The notes under the pieces: model-generated
Databases searched by the model: none
Told to the model about the DNA's origin: nothing
Seen by the model: the letters and a program-made list of their open reading frames with translations, nothing else
Part shown: piece after piece, positions 55,261 to 64,000 of the stretch
How the letters are laid out: each line of letters opens with the position of its first letter
Numbering within the stretch: position 1 is the first letter of the stretch
Origin: Polynucleobacter duraquae
GTDB lineage: Bacteria; Pseudomonadota; Gammaproteobacteria; Burkholderiales; Burkholderiaceae
Assembly: GCF_000973625.1 (NCBI RefSeq)
Contig: NZ_CP007501.1
Location: 248,001-312,000 of the forward strand
Reading direction: 5' to 3'
DNA length: 64,000 nucleotides
Translations under genes and position numbers: made by a program

Positions 55261-56321
55261 GAGTAATCTTTATTGGCGACTTGAATGCCTATACCCGAAG
55301 CGCATGGAGAGCTATGGCGCTAAAAAGTTGCGTCAAGACCTTGCGGCTAATTAGCCATACAGCAGTCCAGAAAAATGGAAGTATCTATAAGCTATCATTT
55401 TTAGAAAAAATATTTACAAAACTGAGAATTAAATATGACAATATGGGATTAGATAGAGAGATTCTGAGCTTAAATTTAAAAAGCTTTGATCTAATTTGGG
55501 TAGATAGTACATTGAATATAAGTGGCGCCACAATTGCAAAAGTAAAAAAATCGAATATAAATCTAAAAATTTTGTACTTTAGTGAGGATGATTTTCTAAA
55601 AAAGCACAATAGTAAAATTGGATTTTTAAAAAATCTTAAAACGTATGATTATATTGTTACAACCAAAAAAAGGAATTTAGCTAGTCTTTCCCAGAGATAT
55701 AAGAGAGTCATTCTGGTTGCAGACACATATTCTCGCTATCTTTTAAATAAAGCACAAAAATTATTACCACATATATTTACAAAGCATTCCTATTTATACG
55801 ATGTATCTTTTGTTGGTGCCTATGAATTAGAGCGCTCAGAATCTTTAATTTTCTTGGCTCAAAATGAAATAGTGGTGAATGTTTGGGGTAACGGATGGAG
55901 TGCCCTCAATAATGCACATAAAAATCTAATAATTCACAATAAACATTTAAGAGAAGAAAAGCTAATAGAAGTCATAAGAACATCTAAAATCAATTTAAAT
56001 TTTTTAAGAAAAAAAAATAATGATCAAATTACAAGTAGAAGTATAGAAATACCCTCATCTGGCGGGTTTATGTTGGCTGAAAAAACAGAGGAGCACTTGG
56101 CCCTTATTTCAAAAACAGAAGCAGAAATAGAGGCAGTTTTATTTGCGGATAACAGCGATTTGTTGAGGAAGATAAATTTTTATCTAATAAATCATGCGGT
56201 GAGAGAGCAAATCAGATTGGCTGGAGAGGCGAAATTTACCAATGAAAAATACTCAATTGAAGCAATTGTAAGTAACATACTGAAAGAAATAAATGATGAT
56301 CGTAATAAAATATCTAAATAA
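55230..56321 (+). CDS. CgeB-like glycosyltransferase
   Basis: 363 aa. The N-terminal region starts RVIFIGDLNAYTRSAWRAMA; the C-terminal third has DVSFVGAYELERSESLIFLA, NVWGNGW and SRSIEIPSSGGFMLAEKTEE, the pattern of the CgeB/Glyco_trans_1_2 group, ending with the LRKINFYLINHAVREQIRLA helix. The start overlaps the GT9 gene by 31 bases and the end overlaps the next gene by 29. Donor and acceptor unknown. Confidence 0.75.
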   Translation: MEQIIANNGLRVIFIGDLNAYTRSAWRAMALKSCVKTLRLISHTAVQKNGSIYKLSFLEKIFTKLRIKYDNMGLDREILSLNLKSFDLIWVDSTLNISGATIAKVKKSNINLKILYFSEDDFLKKHNSKIGFLKNLKTYDYIVTTKKRNLASLSQRYKRVILVADTYSRYLLNKAQKLLPHIFTKHSYLYDVSFVGAYELERSESLIFLAQNEIVVNVWGNGWSALNNAHKNLIIHNKHLREEKLIEVIRTSKINLNFLRKKNNDQITSRSIEIPSSGGFMLAEKTEEHLALISKTEAEIEAVLFADNSDLLRKINFYLINHAVREQIRLAGEAKFTNEKYSIEAIVSNILKEINDDRNKISK

Positions 56322-57030
56322 ATTTTTCATATCATTGCGAGATAATGGTGTTAAGAATACATTTGTTAAATTGAACAAATTTATAATAAGAGAATCCTTA
56401 ATCATTTTTAAAAATTATTATTATAAATTCGTAAGAGAAAAGCACTTTACATTCGATGGCGTAAGGCTTGAGTATTTCTATCATCTCTACAATAAAACAT
56501 ATGAGAATGAAAGGATCATAGAGATACCAATTATTTCTCATTTAATTAATAAATATAATTTAATTGAGTATTGCGAGCTTGGGAACGTCGTTTGGAATTA
56601 TGGAATAAGAGGCCATATGGTAATTGATAAATATGATCTTAGTTCATCAGTCTTAAAGGAGGATATTGCTACATATAAGCCAAGCAAAAAAATTGCCAAT
56701 ATGATTTCAATATCAACATTGGAGCATGTAGGTTGGGATGAAGGTGAAAGAGGCTATGATAAAGTTGGGCAAGCCTTTAATAACATTATGAATAACGTTA
56801 TTATTCAGGGTGGATATTTTATATATACATTTCCAGTTGGTTATAACCCTTTCTTGGATAACTATATATTAAAAAATAAAAATCTATTTAAAAAGTTATT
56901 TTTTATGAAACGAATAAGTATAGACAATGTCTGGGTTGAGACTAATCTTGAAGATTGCATGAATACAAAATTTGATTCTCCGTTCATAAATGCAAATGGC
57001 TTGGTTATAGGAATCCTAGCAGCAAAATGA
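56293..57030 (+). CDS. Putative SAM-dependent methyltransferase of a glycan cluster type
   Basis: 245 aa, strongly basic at the N-terminus. YCELGNVVWNYGIRGHMVID (about residues 93-112) resembles a modified SAM motif I, and MISISTLEHVGWDEGE is the motif II/III region; IIQGGYFIYTFPVGYNP follows. The same combination occurs in methyltransferase-like proteins of polysaccharide loci. It overlaps both neighbours, the downstream one through ATGA. Activity is inferred, not certain. Confidence 0.62.
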   Translation: MMIVIKYLNKFFISLRDNGVKNTFVKLNKFIIRESLIIFKNYYYKFVREKHFTFDGVRLEYFYHLYNKTYENERIIEIPIISHLINKYNLIEYCELGNVVWNYGIRGHMVIDKYDLSSSVLKEDIATYKPSKKIANMISISTLEHVGWDEGERGYDKVGQAFNNIMNNVIIQGGYFIYTFPVGYNPFLDNYILKNKNLFKKLFFMKRISIDNVWVETNLEDCMNTKFDSPFINANGLVIGILAAK

Positions 57031-57980
57031 GTGAAGATAGTCGGGTCCTAATATCTATATGTATACCTACATGTAATCAGCCAAATGATTTACTCCTTAC
57101 GCTCAAATCTTTAGTTGATCAGGAGCTTAATCAAGTAGAGATATTGATAAGAGATGATTCGGACAATTTAGAAAGCGAAGAGGTAGTTAAGAAATTTCAA
57201 TCACTTTCAATTAAATATAAAAAGATGAAGAAATGTGGAATTGATCAGGCTTTTATTTGGTTAATTAACAATGCTTGTGGTGATTATATTTGGTGGTTTG
57301 GTGATGATATTTTTGAAAAAAATAGCATTAAAAATGTTTTCACTAATATTAATAAATTTAATCCGGATTTAATATATTTGAATTCCTTTTGCATTCAGAA
57401 TATGGAACCATCTATTTCTTCGAATAAGTATTTTGGTAGTGACAAAAACTATTTCTTAGGTTTAATAAAAGATCAGATGGGTTTTTGCTCTGCGTTAGTT
57501 ATGAGATCGTCACTTTTGAGGCCATGCATGCCTGACGCAGAAAAATTTATTGGGACGTGTTGGGTAACATTATTTTTATCATTAGGAGTCCTTAATACTT
57601 CCAGTGCAGTCCTATTTGATGAGCGATATTTTTTTAAGTCGAACTATAAACCACCTGGTGAGGTGAGATGGTATGATTCTTATTTAGTCCATTGCATTAA
57701 CTACGCAAATGTACTGGAGTTTTATAGTCTGCAATTTAATAAAAATTTAATTGAGTCACTTATTCATATTAAATATATTGCATCTGTAAAGGCTGTCTTA
57801 TCTGAAAGAGGTAAGGGGTATAAAGGCGGCTATGCCTCTAGGGGAAATAAAATATTAGTAACAATTAAAAGATTTTGGATGAAAAAAATTACCTATCCAA
57901 TTTTATTTACTTTTTTAATTCCAAATTCTCTAATGCGGATAATTTATACAATTTATAGTAACTCATACAAATGCAAATAA
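57027..57980 (+). CDS. Glycosyltransferase family 2 (paralogue of 53283)
   Basis: 317 aa GT-A enzyme with LISICIPTCNQPNDLLLTLK, VEILIRDDSDNLESEE and YIWWFGDDIFEKNSI, matching the gene at 53283 point for point, except that the third acidic residue of the metal motif is Ile here (DDI against DDD). GFCSALVMRSSLL corresponds to the TTILIRKSAA stretch of the paralogue. It starts in an ATGA overlap and ends overlapping the ABC transporter by ten bases. Probably adds another deoxysugar. Confidence 0.8.
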   Translation: MSEDSRVLISICIPTCNQPNDLLLTLKSLVDQELNQVEILIRDDSDNLESEEVVKKFQSLSIKYKKMKKCGIDQAFIWLINNACGDYIWWFGDDIFEKNSIKNVFTNINKFNPDLIYLNSFCIQNMEPSISSNKYFGSDKNYFLGLIKDQMGFCSALVMRSSLLRPCMPDAEKFIGTCWVTLFLSLGVLNTSSAVLFDERYFFKSNYKPPGEVRWYDSYLVHCINYANVLEFYSLQFNKNLIESLIHIKYIASVKAVLSERGKGYKGGYASRGNKILVTIKRFWMKKITYPILFTFLIPNSLMRIIYTIYSNSYKCK

Positions 57981-59668
57981 GCTTCTTAAAAACTTTGAAA
58001 AATCTTTTAAGAAGATTAGATCTTAATAATAAAAAACAAATATTATATTTTGGAATTATTTCACTAGCTTCATCTGGTGCAGAGTTTATTGCTGTGGGAT
58101 CATTAGTACCGTTCATTGCATATATAACTAATGATTCTAAGATTAGTTTTATTTTGGATTATTTTCCAATAATTAATTCATTCCAAATGATTTATGTTGT
58201 AGGAGGTTTTTTCATAGGCTCGAACATCTTAGCTGGTCTATTAAAAATTTTAGTATTGAAAAAAAGTTGCAATGTTTCATTTGAAATTGGATCAAACATT
58301 AATAGAATATTATTAACTGAATTTCTACACTCTGATTATGAAAAATTTATACTTAAGAGTAAAGAAAACTATGTAGATATTTTTACTACCAAGATTAATG
58401 GAGTAATTAATAATTTTGTATTATCTATATTTACTTTAATTAATAGTATTTTTACAATTATAGCACTAACTACATTACTGTTAATTATAAATACGAATGC
58501 AACGATTATAACTTTCTTATGCCTAAGTTTAACTTATATAGTTGTTAGCATATTAACGAATAAATCTAGCTCTATTAATGGAAAAACTCTTAATATTGAA
58601 TCAAAAAATATTATTAGCGTGATACAAAATAGCATTGGTAATATTAGGGAGATTATGATATCCCATACACATCACAAATATATTGGTGAACTGCTTGATG
58701 TTGATCGAAGAATAAAAAGATCTCAAGCTAAAATAGTGATGATCAGTCAATCTCCTAAATTTATTATTGAGACTGTTGGGCTATGTTTAGTTGGAATTAT
58801 TACCTTGTATATGGGTGGAGCTGAAGTAAACATAATATCCTCCCTCCCATTTCTAGCGATTCTAGCTCTTTCAGCTCAAAAAATGTTGCCATGTTTTCAA
58901 TTATGCTACCTTAATTATTCTGTTATTAAATCTTCAGAACCGGCTGCATCTGAAATCGCTAATATTTTAAACTCATATATACAGAAACCAAGTAATACAA
59001 TTAATTCTATTATTAATTTTTTTAATGATATAAAGATTAATGATGTTTCATATTCATATAATAATGGTAATAAATTAGTACTAAAAAATTGTAATTATAT
59101 TATCTCAAAGGGTGATAGAGTTGCAATAATTGGAAAATCTGGCTCTGGTAAGTCAACCCTAGTGGATATTATAATTGGGTTGTTAAATCCTACCAAGGGA
59201 TCGATATTAATCGATGATGTTTTATTAGATAAATCTAATATGGCTTCATGGCAAAAGAGAATTTCTATTGTTTCTCAGGATATTCATATAATTAATGGAA
59301 CAATTATTGATAATATATTATTAGATCTTGATGGTCCAATTGACTACAATAAATTAAATGAATCTATTCGCCTTGCTTCCCTTGATGCTTTAATTAAAAC
59401 TTTATCAGATGGTGTTAATCATTATCTTCATGATAATGGTGGAACGTTATCTGGAGGCCAAAAGCAAAGAATTGGTATCGCTAGAGCTATTTATAGGGGT
59501 GGGGACATATTTATATTTGATGAAGCAACAAGTGCACTAGATAAAAATACTGCTGTAAGTATTTTTGATTTAATCTACCTTTTGCCTAAGTCAGCTACAA
59601 TTATAATAATTTCACACGATCATTCTTTGTTGAGTGGATGTAATAAGTTAATAAATATGGATCTGTAA
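57971..59668 (+). CDS. ABC transporter, fused permease/ATPase (PglK/MsbA-like flippase)
   Basis: 565-residue half-transporter. The N-terminal ~330 residues have about six membrane segments. The ATPase domain has Walker A IGKSGSGKSTLVDIIIG (about residue 390), signature LSGGQKQRIGIARAI, Walker B IFIFDEATSALD and the His switch IIISHDHSLL. Length equals that of Campylobacter PglK, which flips lipid-linked oligosaccharide; no Wzx-type flippase is seen in the window, so it may move the O-unit. Drug or lipid export remains possible. It is very AT-rich. Confidence 0.8.
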   Translation: MQISFLKTLKNLLRRLDLNNKKQILYFGIISLASSGAEFIAVGSLVPFIAYITNDSKISFILDYFPIINSFQMIYVVGGFFIGSNILAGLLKILVLKKSCNVSFEIGSNINRILLTEFLHSDYEKFILKSKENYVDIFTTKINGVINNFVLSIFTLINSIFTIIALTTLLLIINTNATIITFLCLSLTYIVVSILTNKSSSINGKTLNIESKNIISVIQNSIGNIREIMISHTHHKYIGELLDVDRRIKRSQAKIVMISQSPKFIIETVGLCLVGIITLYMGGAEVNIISSLPFLAILALSAQKMLPCFQLCYLNYSVIKSSEPAASEIANILNSYIQKPSNTINSIINFFNDIKINDVSYSYNNGNKLVLKNCNYIISKGDRVAIIGKSGSGKSTLVDIIIGLLNPTKGSILIDDVLLDKSNMASWQKRISIVSQDIHIINGTIIDNILLDLDGPIDYNKLNESIRLASLDALIKTLSDGVNHYLHDNGGTLSGGQKQRIGIARAIYRGGDIFIFDEATSALDKNTAVSIFDLIYLLPKSATIIIISHDHSLLSGCNKLINMDL

Positions 59669-60672
59669 TGCTATTTAATCTAAATAAATCAACCGTCTTA
59701 ATTACAGGCGGTACCGGGTCCTTTGGTGAAGCAGTAACCAATATTTTATTATCCCAAGGTGTCAACGAGGTGAGGATTTTTAGTAGGGATGAAAAAAAAC
59801 AAGATGAACTTAGGAAAAAATATTCCAACTCAAAAATCTCTTTTTATATAGGAGATGTAAGGGATAAAGAGTCTATTAATGATGCGATGAATAATGTGGA
59901 TTATGTTTTTCATGCAGCAGCTTTAAAGCAGGTTCCATCTTGCGAGTTTTTCCCTCTAGAGGCAATGAAAACTAACGTAATTGGAACGAGTAATGTTCTT
60001 GATGTTGCCATAGCAAATAAAGTCAAGAAAGTTATTTGTTTGAGTACGGATAAAGCTGTATATCCCATTAATGCGATGGGTCAGTCAAAAGCATTGATGG
60101 AAAAAGTAGCGTTAGCTAAGTCTAGAACTTCAAAAGGGACCCAGATCTGTATTACGCGTTATGGAAATGTCTTAGCATCAAGGGGGTCTGTATTCCCTGT
60201 TTTCCTGGAAAAGGTCAGGGGTGGCTTGCCCCTAACTGTTACGGATGATGAAATGACTCGATTTATTATGACACTCGAAGAGGCGGTAAATCTTGTATTG
60301 TATGCATTTGAAAGTGGAATAAATGGCGACACTTTGGTGCAAAAATCTAAGTCTGTTTCCATGAAAATATTCATCGATGCATTTAAAATTGCTTTAAATA
60401 TTCCTGACTATTCTGTAGAAAAAATTGGAATTCGTCATGGTGAAAAAAAGTACGAGGCACTGCTTGGGGAGGAAGAGTTATTAAGAGCCGTTGACTTAGA
60501 AAAATTTTATAGAGTGCCAATTGACTCAAGGGGCTTGAATTATGAGCAGTATATGGAAGAAGGTATTGCTGGACTAGCAGAGATAAATGAAAGCTATAAT
60601 TCCAATAATGCTGAGAGAATGGATTTACAGGATTTAGTGGACCTTTTCAAACAGGAGTTAACAATAACGTGA
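59668..60672 (+). CDS. UDP-N-acetylglucosamine 4,6-dehydratase (5-inverting), CapE/FnlA-like
   Basis: Short SDR dehydratase of 334 aa. STVLITGGTGSFGEAVTNIL is the cofactor site; FHAAALKQVPSCEFFPLEA is the CapD/CapE signature; STDKAVYPINAMGQSKALMEK shows the Met-for-Tyr (MxxxK) catalytic variant known from this group. RYGNVLASRGSVFPVF also fits. Expected product is a UDP-2-acetamido-2,6-dideoxy-L-hexos-4-ulose. It overlaps the ABC transporter stop by one base (TAATG) and is followed by a CapF-like gene. Confidence 0.85.
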   Translation: MLFNLNKSTVLITGGTGSFGEAVTNILLSQGVNEVRIFSRDEKKQDELRKKYSNSKISFYIGDVRDKESINDAMNNVDYVFHAAALKQVPSCEFFPLEAMKTNVIGTSNVLDVAIANKVKKVICLSTDKAVYPINAMGQSKALMEKVALAKSRTSKGTQICITRYGNVLASRGSVFPVFLEKVRGGLPLTVTDDEMTRFIMTLEEAVNLVLYAFESGINGDTLVQKSKSVSMKIFIDAFKIALNIPDYSVEKIGIRHGEKKYEALLGEEELLRAVDLEKFYRVPIDSRGLNYEQYMEEGIAGLAEINESYNSNNAERMDLQDLVDLFKQELTIT

Positions 60673-61385
60673 TCGTTATTACTGGTTCAAGTGGATTTAT
60701 AGGCTCAAGTATATTATCTGACCTCCTTAATGGTGGTTGTGACGTAGATTCCCTACATCATAATTCAGATGATGAAACCATAAGAGAGAAGCTGAAAAAT
60801 TGCAAAATTTTAATACATTGTGCTGGTGTAAATAGAAGCGATGTAATACAAGATTTTTGGGATGGAAACTATGAATACACCAAAAAAATATGTTCGTATC
60901 TGCAAGATAAAAATAATAAGCTGCAAATAATTTTCTTGTCCTCAATACAAATAGAAGCAAGTGAGGAAAAAAAAGATGTATATAGCCTTTCTAAAAAAAT
61001 GGCTGAAAATGAGCTAGTAAATCTAGCTAAAAAAATTAAATGTAGATTGGATATTTTGAGATTGCCAAATATATTTGGGTTGGGCTGTAGGCCAAACTAT
61101 AATTCAGTAGTCGCTACTTTTTTGCATAACGCTAAGAATCGTGAGAAATTAAATATAATTGAAGATAGAGAAATTAAATTAATTCATATTGATAAGGTTT
61201 TAATTAGAATAAATAAATTAATAAAATCAAAAAATAATAGAAACATTAACTATATAAGTTTTAAAAAATATCATTATATAAAAGTAAGTACTCTTAAAAA
61301 TATAATTATAAATTTAAATACTAAAGAATACAATAATGAAAATAGCCTAATAAAAAAATTAAATGAAATATATAGAGAATCTTAA
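60669..61385 (+). CDS. CapF/FnlB-like reductase without cupin domain
   Basis: 238-residue SDR. VITGSSGFIGSSILSDLL is the cofactor site; LIHCAGVNRSDVIQDFWDGN and RLPNIFGLGCRPNYNSVVAT are strong CapF signatures. CapF in other bacteria is ~370 aa with a C-terminal cupin that epimerises C3; that part is missing here, since the gene ends in a lysine-rich tail and the next gene starts inside it. The start is GTG, overlapping the CapE-like stop (GTGA). The expected YxxxK is seen as YSLSKKMAE. It should act on the CapE-like product. Confidence 0.8.
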   Translation: MIVITGSSGFIGSSILSDLLNGGCDVDSLHHNSDDETIREKLKNCKILIHCAGVNRSDVIQDFWDGNYEYTKKICSYLQDKNNKLQIIFLSSIQIEASEEKKDVYSLSKKMAENELVNLAKKIKCRLDILRLPNIFGLGCRPNYNSVVATFLHNAKNREKLNIIEDREIKLIHIDKVLIRINKLIKSKNNRNINYISFKKYHYIKVSTLKNIIINLNTKEYNNENSLIKKLNEIYRES

Positions 61386-63171
61386 ACTATCAAGGAACTT
61401 AAAAAGAGGATTGTTAATTCTTAATGACTGTTTATTAACAGTCATTTCTTTTTACTTAAGCCTATATTTTCGAGTTGGAGAAATAAATATACATGATCCA
61501 GTAATAGTCCTTTACTTCGTAATAACATATATATTTTGCTCGATTTTGTTCGGAAACTATAATGTAATTAATAGATATTTAAACAGTTCTATATTATGGC
61601 AGTGGATAAAATCTTGCTCATTAAATTCTGTAATATTGTCAGCTTTAATCACTTTTGGTATATTGTCTCTTCCAAGGTCAGTTGGATTTATACAAAGCAT
61701 AACACTATTCTTATTTTTGATTTTATCTAGAAAAGTATATATAAAATTAAATGAGCATTTTAATAAATTAAAATATGGAAAATCACCAAGTGGGATTCTA
61801 ATTTATGGAGCAGATCCAGCGGGTATAAATTTATATTATAGACTAGACAAGGCAAAGTATAAGGTAATTGCATTTATTGATGATGATCTAGATAAACAAA
61901 ATTTGAATGTCTCCAATATTAAAATTTTATCTAAAAAAAGCATTTTTAAATTATTAGAAAATAACAAAATTAATATAAACACATTATTAGTTAAAGATCA
62001 TGATTTAAACAATAATTCTAATACTATTTTTTTTAAAACACTCAAATCTAACAATATTTCAATTAAAGTAATAAATGATGCAATATACTCAGATAATATA
62101 GATCACTTGAATCTAATCTCCAAGATACTTGAAAGAGACTGGGTAGAGCCGCAAGTTCATTTAATGAACAAAAGCGTAGCAGGAAAAAGTATATTAATTA
62201 CTGGCGCAGGCGGTTCAATTGGATCTGAAATTTGTAGGCAGGTAATTAGGTTGGAACCTTCAAAATTATTATTACTTGATAATTCAGAATACGCATTGTT
62301 TAAAATTTATCAAGAGATCACTTCATTAACACTAAATGTAGAAGTAATACCAGTGCTTGAATCGGTTTGCTCTAATGATTTAGAGCGCATATTTAAAGAA
62401 AATAAAATTGATACTATATTTCATGCTGCGGCATATAAACATGTTGGATTAGTTGAATGTAATCCTAAATATTCTATATATAACAATGTGATTGGTATAG
62501 CAAATCTAATTGATTTATCTATTAAATATGGCATATTGAATTTCACCTTGATAAGTACAGATAAAGCCGTTAACCCATCAAATATAATGGGTTTGACTAA
62601 GAGAATATCAGAGTTAATACTTCATAATAAGAGACTTCAGGTTAAAGACTCTATAAAAATCGATATTGTTAGGTTTGGGAATGTAATAGGCTCTTCTGGT
62701 TCTGCAGTTGAAATTTTTAAAAAGCAGATTGCTAATGGGGGGCCCGTTACAGTTACCCATCCAGATGTAACGAGATATTTCATGAGCATACCTGAAGCTG
62801 CTCAATTAGTAATACAGTCCTGTTCCATTCCGAATCATAATGGGATTTTTATTTTGGATATGGGAAAACCTATTAAAATCCTTGAGATTGCAAGGGCATT
62901 GATAGAAAAAAATACCCTAGATGAGATAGAGATACAAATTACAGGACTTAAGAAGGGGGAGAAGTTGCATGAGGAGCTATCAATTTCTCAAAGGCTTATA
63001 GCTAGTAACCATGAAAAAATTAGAATTGCACAAGACGAGTTGTATGCTGTAAAGGATATTAACTGTCATTTGGACAATTTAAAAAATCAATTGTTAAATA
63101 GTAATTCAGATCAAAATAAATGTTATGAAATACTTCAAAAAATTGTTCCTAATTATGAATACCCAATATAA
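61363..63171 (+). CDS. Membrane-bound nucleoside-diphosphate-sugar 4,6-dehydratase (WbpM/CapD type)
   Basis: 602 aa. Four membrane helices fill residues ~15-130, followed by a Rossmann-like linker (ILIYGADPAGINLYYRLD). The catalytic SDR domain starts near residue 273 with SILITGAGGSIGSEICRQV and has FHAAAYKHVGLVECNP, STDKAVNPSNIMGLTKRISE (Met-type active site) and GNVIGSSGSAVEIFKKQI. GRxVFxLDMG-like FILDMGKPIKILEIARALI follows. Expected role is UDP-GlcNAc to UDP-4-keto-6-deoxy-GlcNAc for QuiNAc-type sugars. It overlaps the previous gene by 23 bases and the next by 17. Confidence 0.9.
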   Translation: MKYIENLKLSRNLKRGLLILNDCLLTVISFYLSLYFRVGEINIHDPVIVLYFVITYIFCSILFGNYNVINRYLNSSILWQWIKSCSLNSVILSALITFGILSLPRSVGFIQSITLFLFLILSRKVYIKLNEHFNKLKYGKSPSGILIYGADPAGINLYYRLDKAKYKVIAFIDDDLDKQNLNVSNIKILSKKSIFKLLENNKININTLLVKDHDLNNNSNTIFFKTLKSNNISIKVINDAIYSDNIDHLNLISKILERDWVEPQVHLMNKSVAGKSILITGAGGSIGSEICRQVIRLEPSKLLLLDNSEYALFKIYQEITSLTLNVEVIPVLESVCSNDLERIFKENKIDTIFHAAAYKHVGLVECNPKYSIYNNVIGIANLIDLSIKYGILNFTLISTDKAVNPSNIMGLTKRISELILHNKRLQVKDSIKIDIVRFGNVIGSSGSAVEIFKKQIANGGPVTVTHPDVTRYFMSIPEAAQLVIQSCSIPNHNGIFILDMGKPIKILEIARALIEKNTLDEIEIQITGLKKGEKLHEELSISQRLIASNHEKIRIAQDELYAVKDINCHLDNLKNQLLNSNSDQNKCYEILQKIVPNYEYPI

Positions 63172-64000
63172 ATATGGTGCATTATTAATTCTTACATTAT
63201 TTATTGGATTAATTGCAAACTTAGATTATCTGCAGATGCATACGCACTATGTCGGATATGCTTCTCTATTGTTATTTTCAATCATGGCAATTATTTCACC
63301 GGCATTTAGCCTTGGATGGCTAATTATCTCATCAGTTTTAATTGAGAAAATTGGCATTATAAGTGGACAGTATTTACAAACAAAATGTTTCTTAATTATT
63401 ACAGTTATAGGAATTATCTATTACATAAATAGTATATATCAAAAAAAAGAGCAGTTAAATATAAATAAATTTAAGATATTTCTTAATTTAACTTTATTTA
63501 CATTTTTATTTTTGCTAATGATAAAAATTCAATTTAAAGATATTTATTTGCTTTACGAATATCTCATAAGCTCGGTGACATCAAAATTATCAGATAATAC
63601 AAATGCATTTTATTATGTAATGATAATACGTTGGTCCGCTATAGTAGTAGTGACAGCGCTTATTATCAAAGAATTTGAGCAACTTGACCAATTAATTATG
63701 GGTATTACCATATCAGGAATTGGATTACTTTTTTCATTAGATGCTAATATTTTTAATGGCATTTATTTGTTATGTAGTGGTACGGGCGGTGAAGGAGTAC
63801 AAAATCTTTACATTAATAGAGCTGACTATGCATTTAAGCTTTCATTATCACTCTACGGAATATCAGCATTATTGATTATGAAGTTGAGGAACAATGTATT
63901 GCTTGCATTTATATTTTCCATTTTTATAATCACTTTGTTAGTAACCGGAGGTAAAGGTGGTCTCTTAGGTTATATATTATGCGTTTTCATTGGGCTAATC
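63155..64000 (+). CDS. Polytopic membrane protein, O-antigen ligase/polymerase-like (cut by window edge)
   Basis: The frame is open from ATG 63155 to the right edge (282 codons). It shows at least seven hydrophobic segments, starting with GALLILTLFIGLIANLDYLQ. INRADYAFKLSLSLYG and LLVTGGKGGLLGYILCVFIG resemble the middle of Wzy/WaaL proteins, where TGSRG-type motifs occur. The end, which would hold the key periplasmic loop, is missing. It overlaps the upstream dehydratase gene by 17 bases, so it belongs to the cluster. Polymerase or ligase is an inference. Confidence 0.6.
   Translation, partial: MNTQYKYGALLILTLFIGLIANLDYLQMHTHYVGYASLLLFSIMAIISPAFSLGWLIISSVLIEKIGIISGQYLQTKCFLIITVIGIIYYINSIYQKKEQLNINKFKIFLNLTLFTFLFLLMIKIQFKDIYLLYEYLISSVTSKLSDNTNAFYYVMIIRWSAIVVVTALIIKEFEQLDQLIMGITISGIGLLFSLDANIFNGIYLLCSGTGGEGVQNLYINRADYAFKLSLSLYGISALLIMKLRNNVLLAFIFSIFIITLLVTGGKGGLLGYILCVFIGLI

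Overview
The window looks like the chromosome of a Gram-negative betaproteobacterium, most likely a Burkholderiales member of the Polynucleobacter type. This rests on gene neighbourhoods (tolQRAB-pal-cpoB-queC, ribB-ribH-nusB, kdsB-Trm112-lpxK-exbD-exbB, yajQ-xerD-plsY), very tight gene packing and moderate GC. The genus is an inference; no rRNA or other marker gene is present. No tRNA, rRNA, insertion sequence, prophage or CRISPR array was found.

Region A (1-7312) is a surface-polysaccharide block: the end of an O-antigen ligase-like membrane protein, two glycosyltransferases, the complete dTDP-L-rhamnose operon rfbBDAC, and waaC. Region B (7323-11196) has a TolC-type outer-membrane protein, uppP, a DUF2721 protein and trmB. 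Region C (11273-13246) is a small AT-richer insert with a methyltransferase and a GT9 glycosyltransferase. Region D (13303-39618) is mostly housekeeping: gabD, the riboflavin genes ribB, ribH, ribD and ribE wrapped around a cluster of four minor-pilin-like genes, queC, the Tol-Pal operon, glyA-nrdR, adk, kdsB, lpxK, exbBD, xseA, murB, yajQ, xerD, plsY, folE, and a frameshifted high-potential iron-sulfur protein gene. An orphan GDP-mannose-dehydratase homologue is wedged between nrdR and adk.

Region E (39850-64000) is a long O-antigen/glycan cluster whose right half is strongly AT-rich. It has a sugar C-methyltransferase paired with a Gmd-like dehydratase, then manC, gmd and, further on, fcl for GDP-L-fucose. 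It also has two FkbM methyltransferases, two SGNH-type membrane-anchored proteins, an SxtJ-DUF5989-carbamoyltransferase module, a run of overlapping glycosyltransferase genes, a PglK-like ABC flippase, CapE- and CapF-like enzymes for a 2-acetamido-2,6-dideoxy-L-hexose, a WbpM/CapD-type dehydratase, and the start of a polytopic membrane protein that may be the polymerase or ligase.

Together the sugar genes predict a heteropolysaccharide containing L-rhamnose, L-fucose (or a relative), N-acetylated deoxy-aminosugars, probably a C-methylated deoxysugar, and O-methyl, O-carbamoyl or O-acyl decorations. The most notable oddities are the one-base deletion in the HiPIP gene exactly at a cluster-ligand cysteine codon, pilin-like genes with no leader peptide, a CapF homologue without its cupin domain, a RibB with a decayed GTP cyclohydrolase II domain, a FolE with a lysine/alanine/proline-rich tail, and a G8 tract early in a glycosyltransferase gene.
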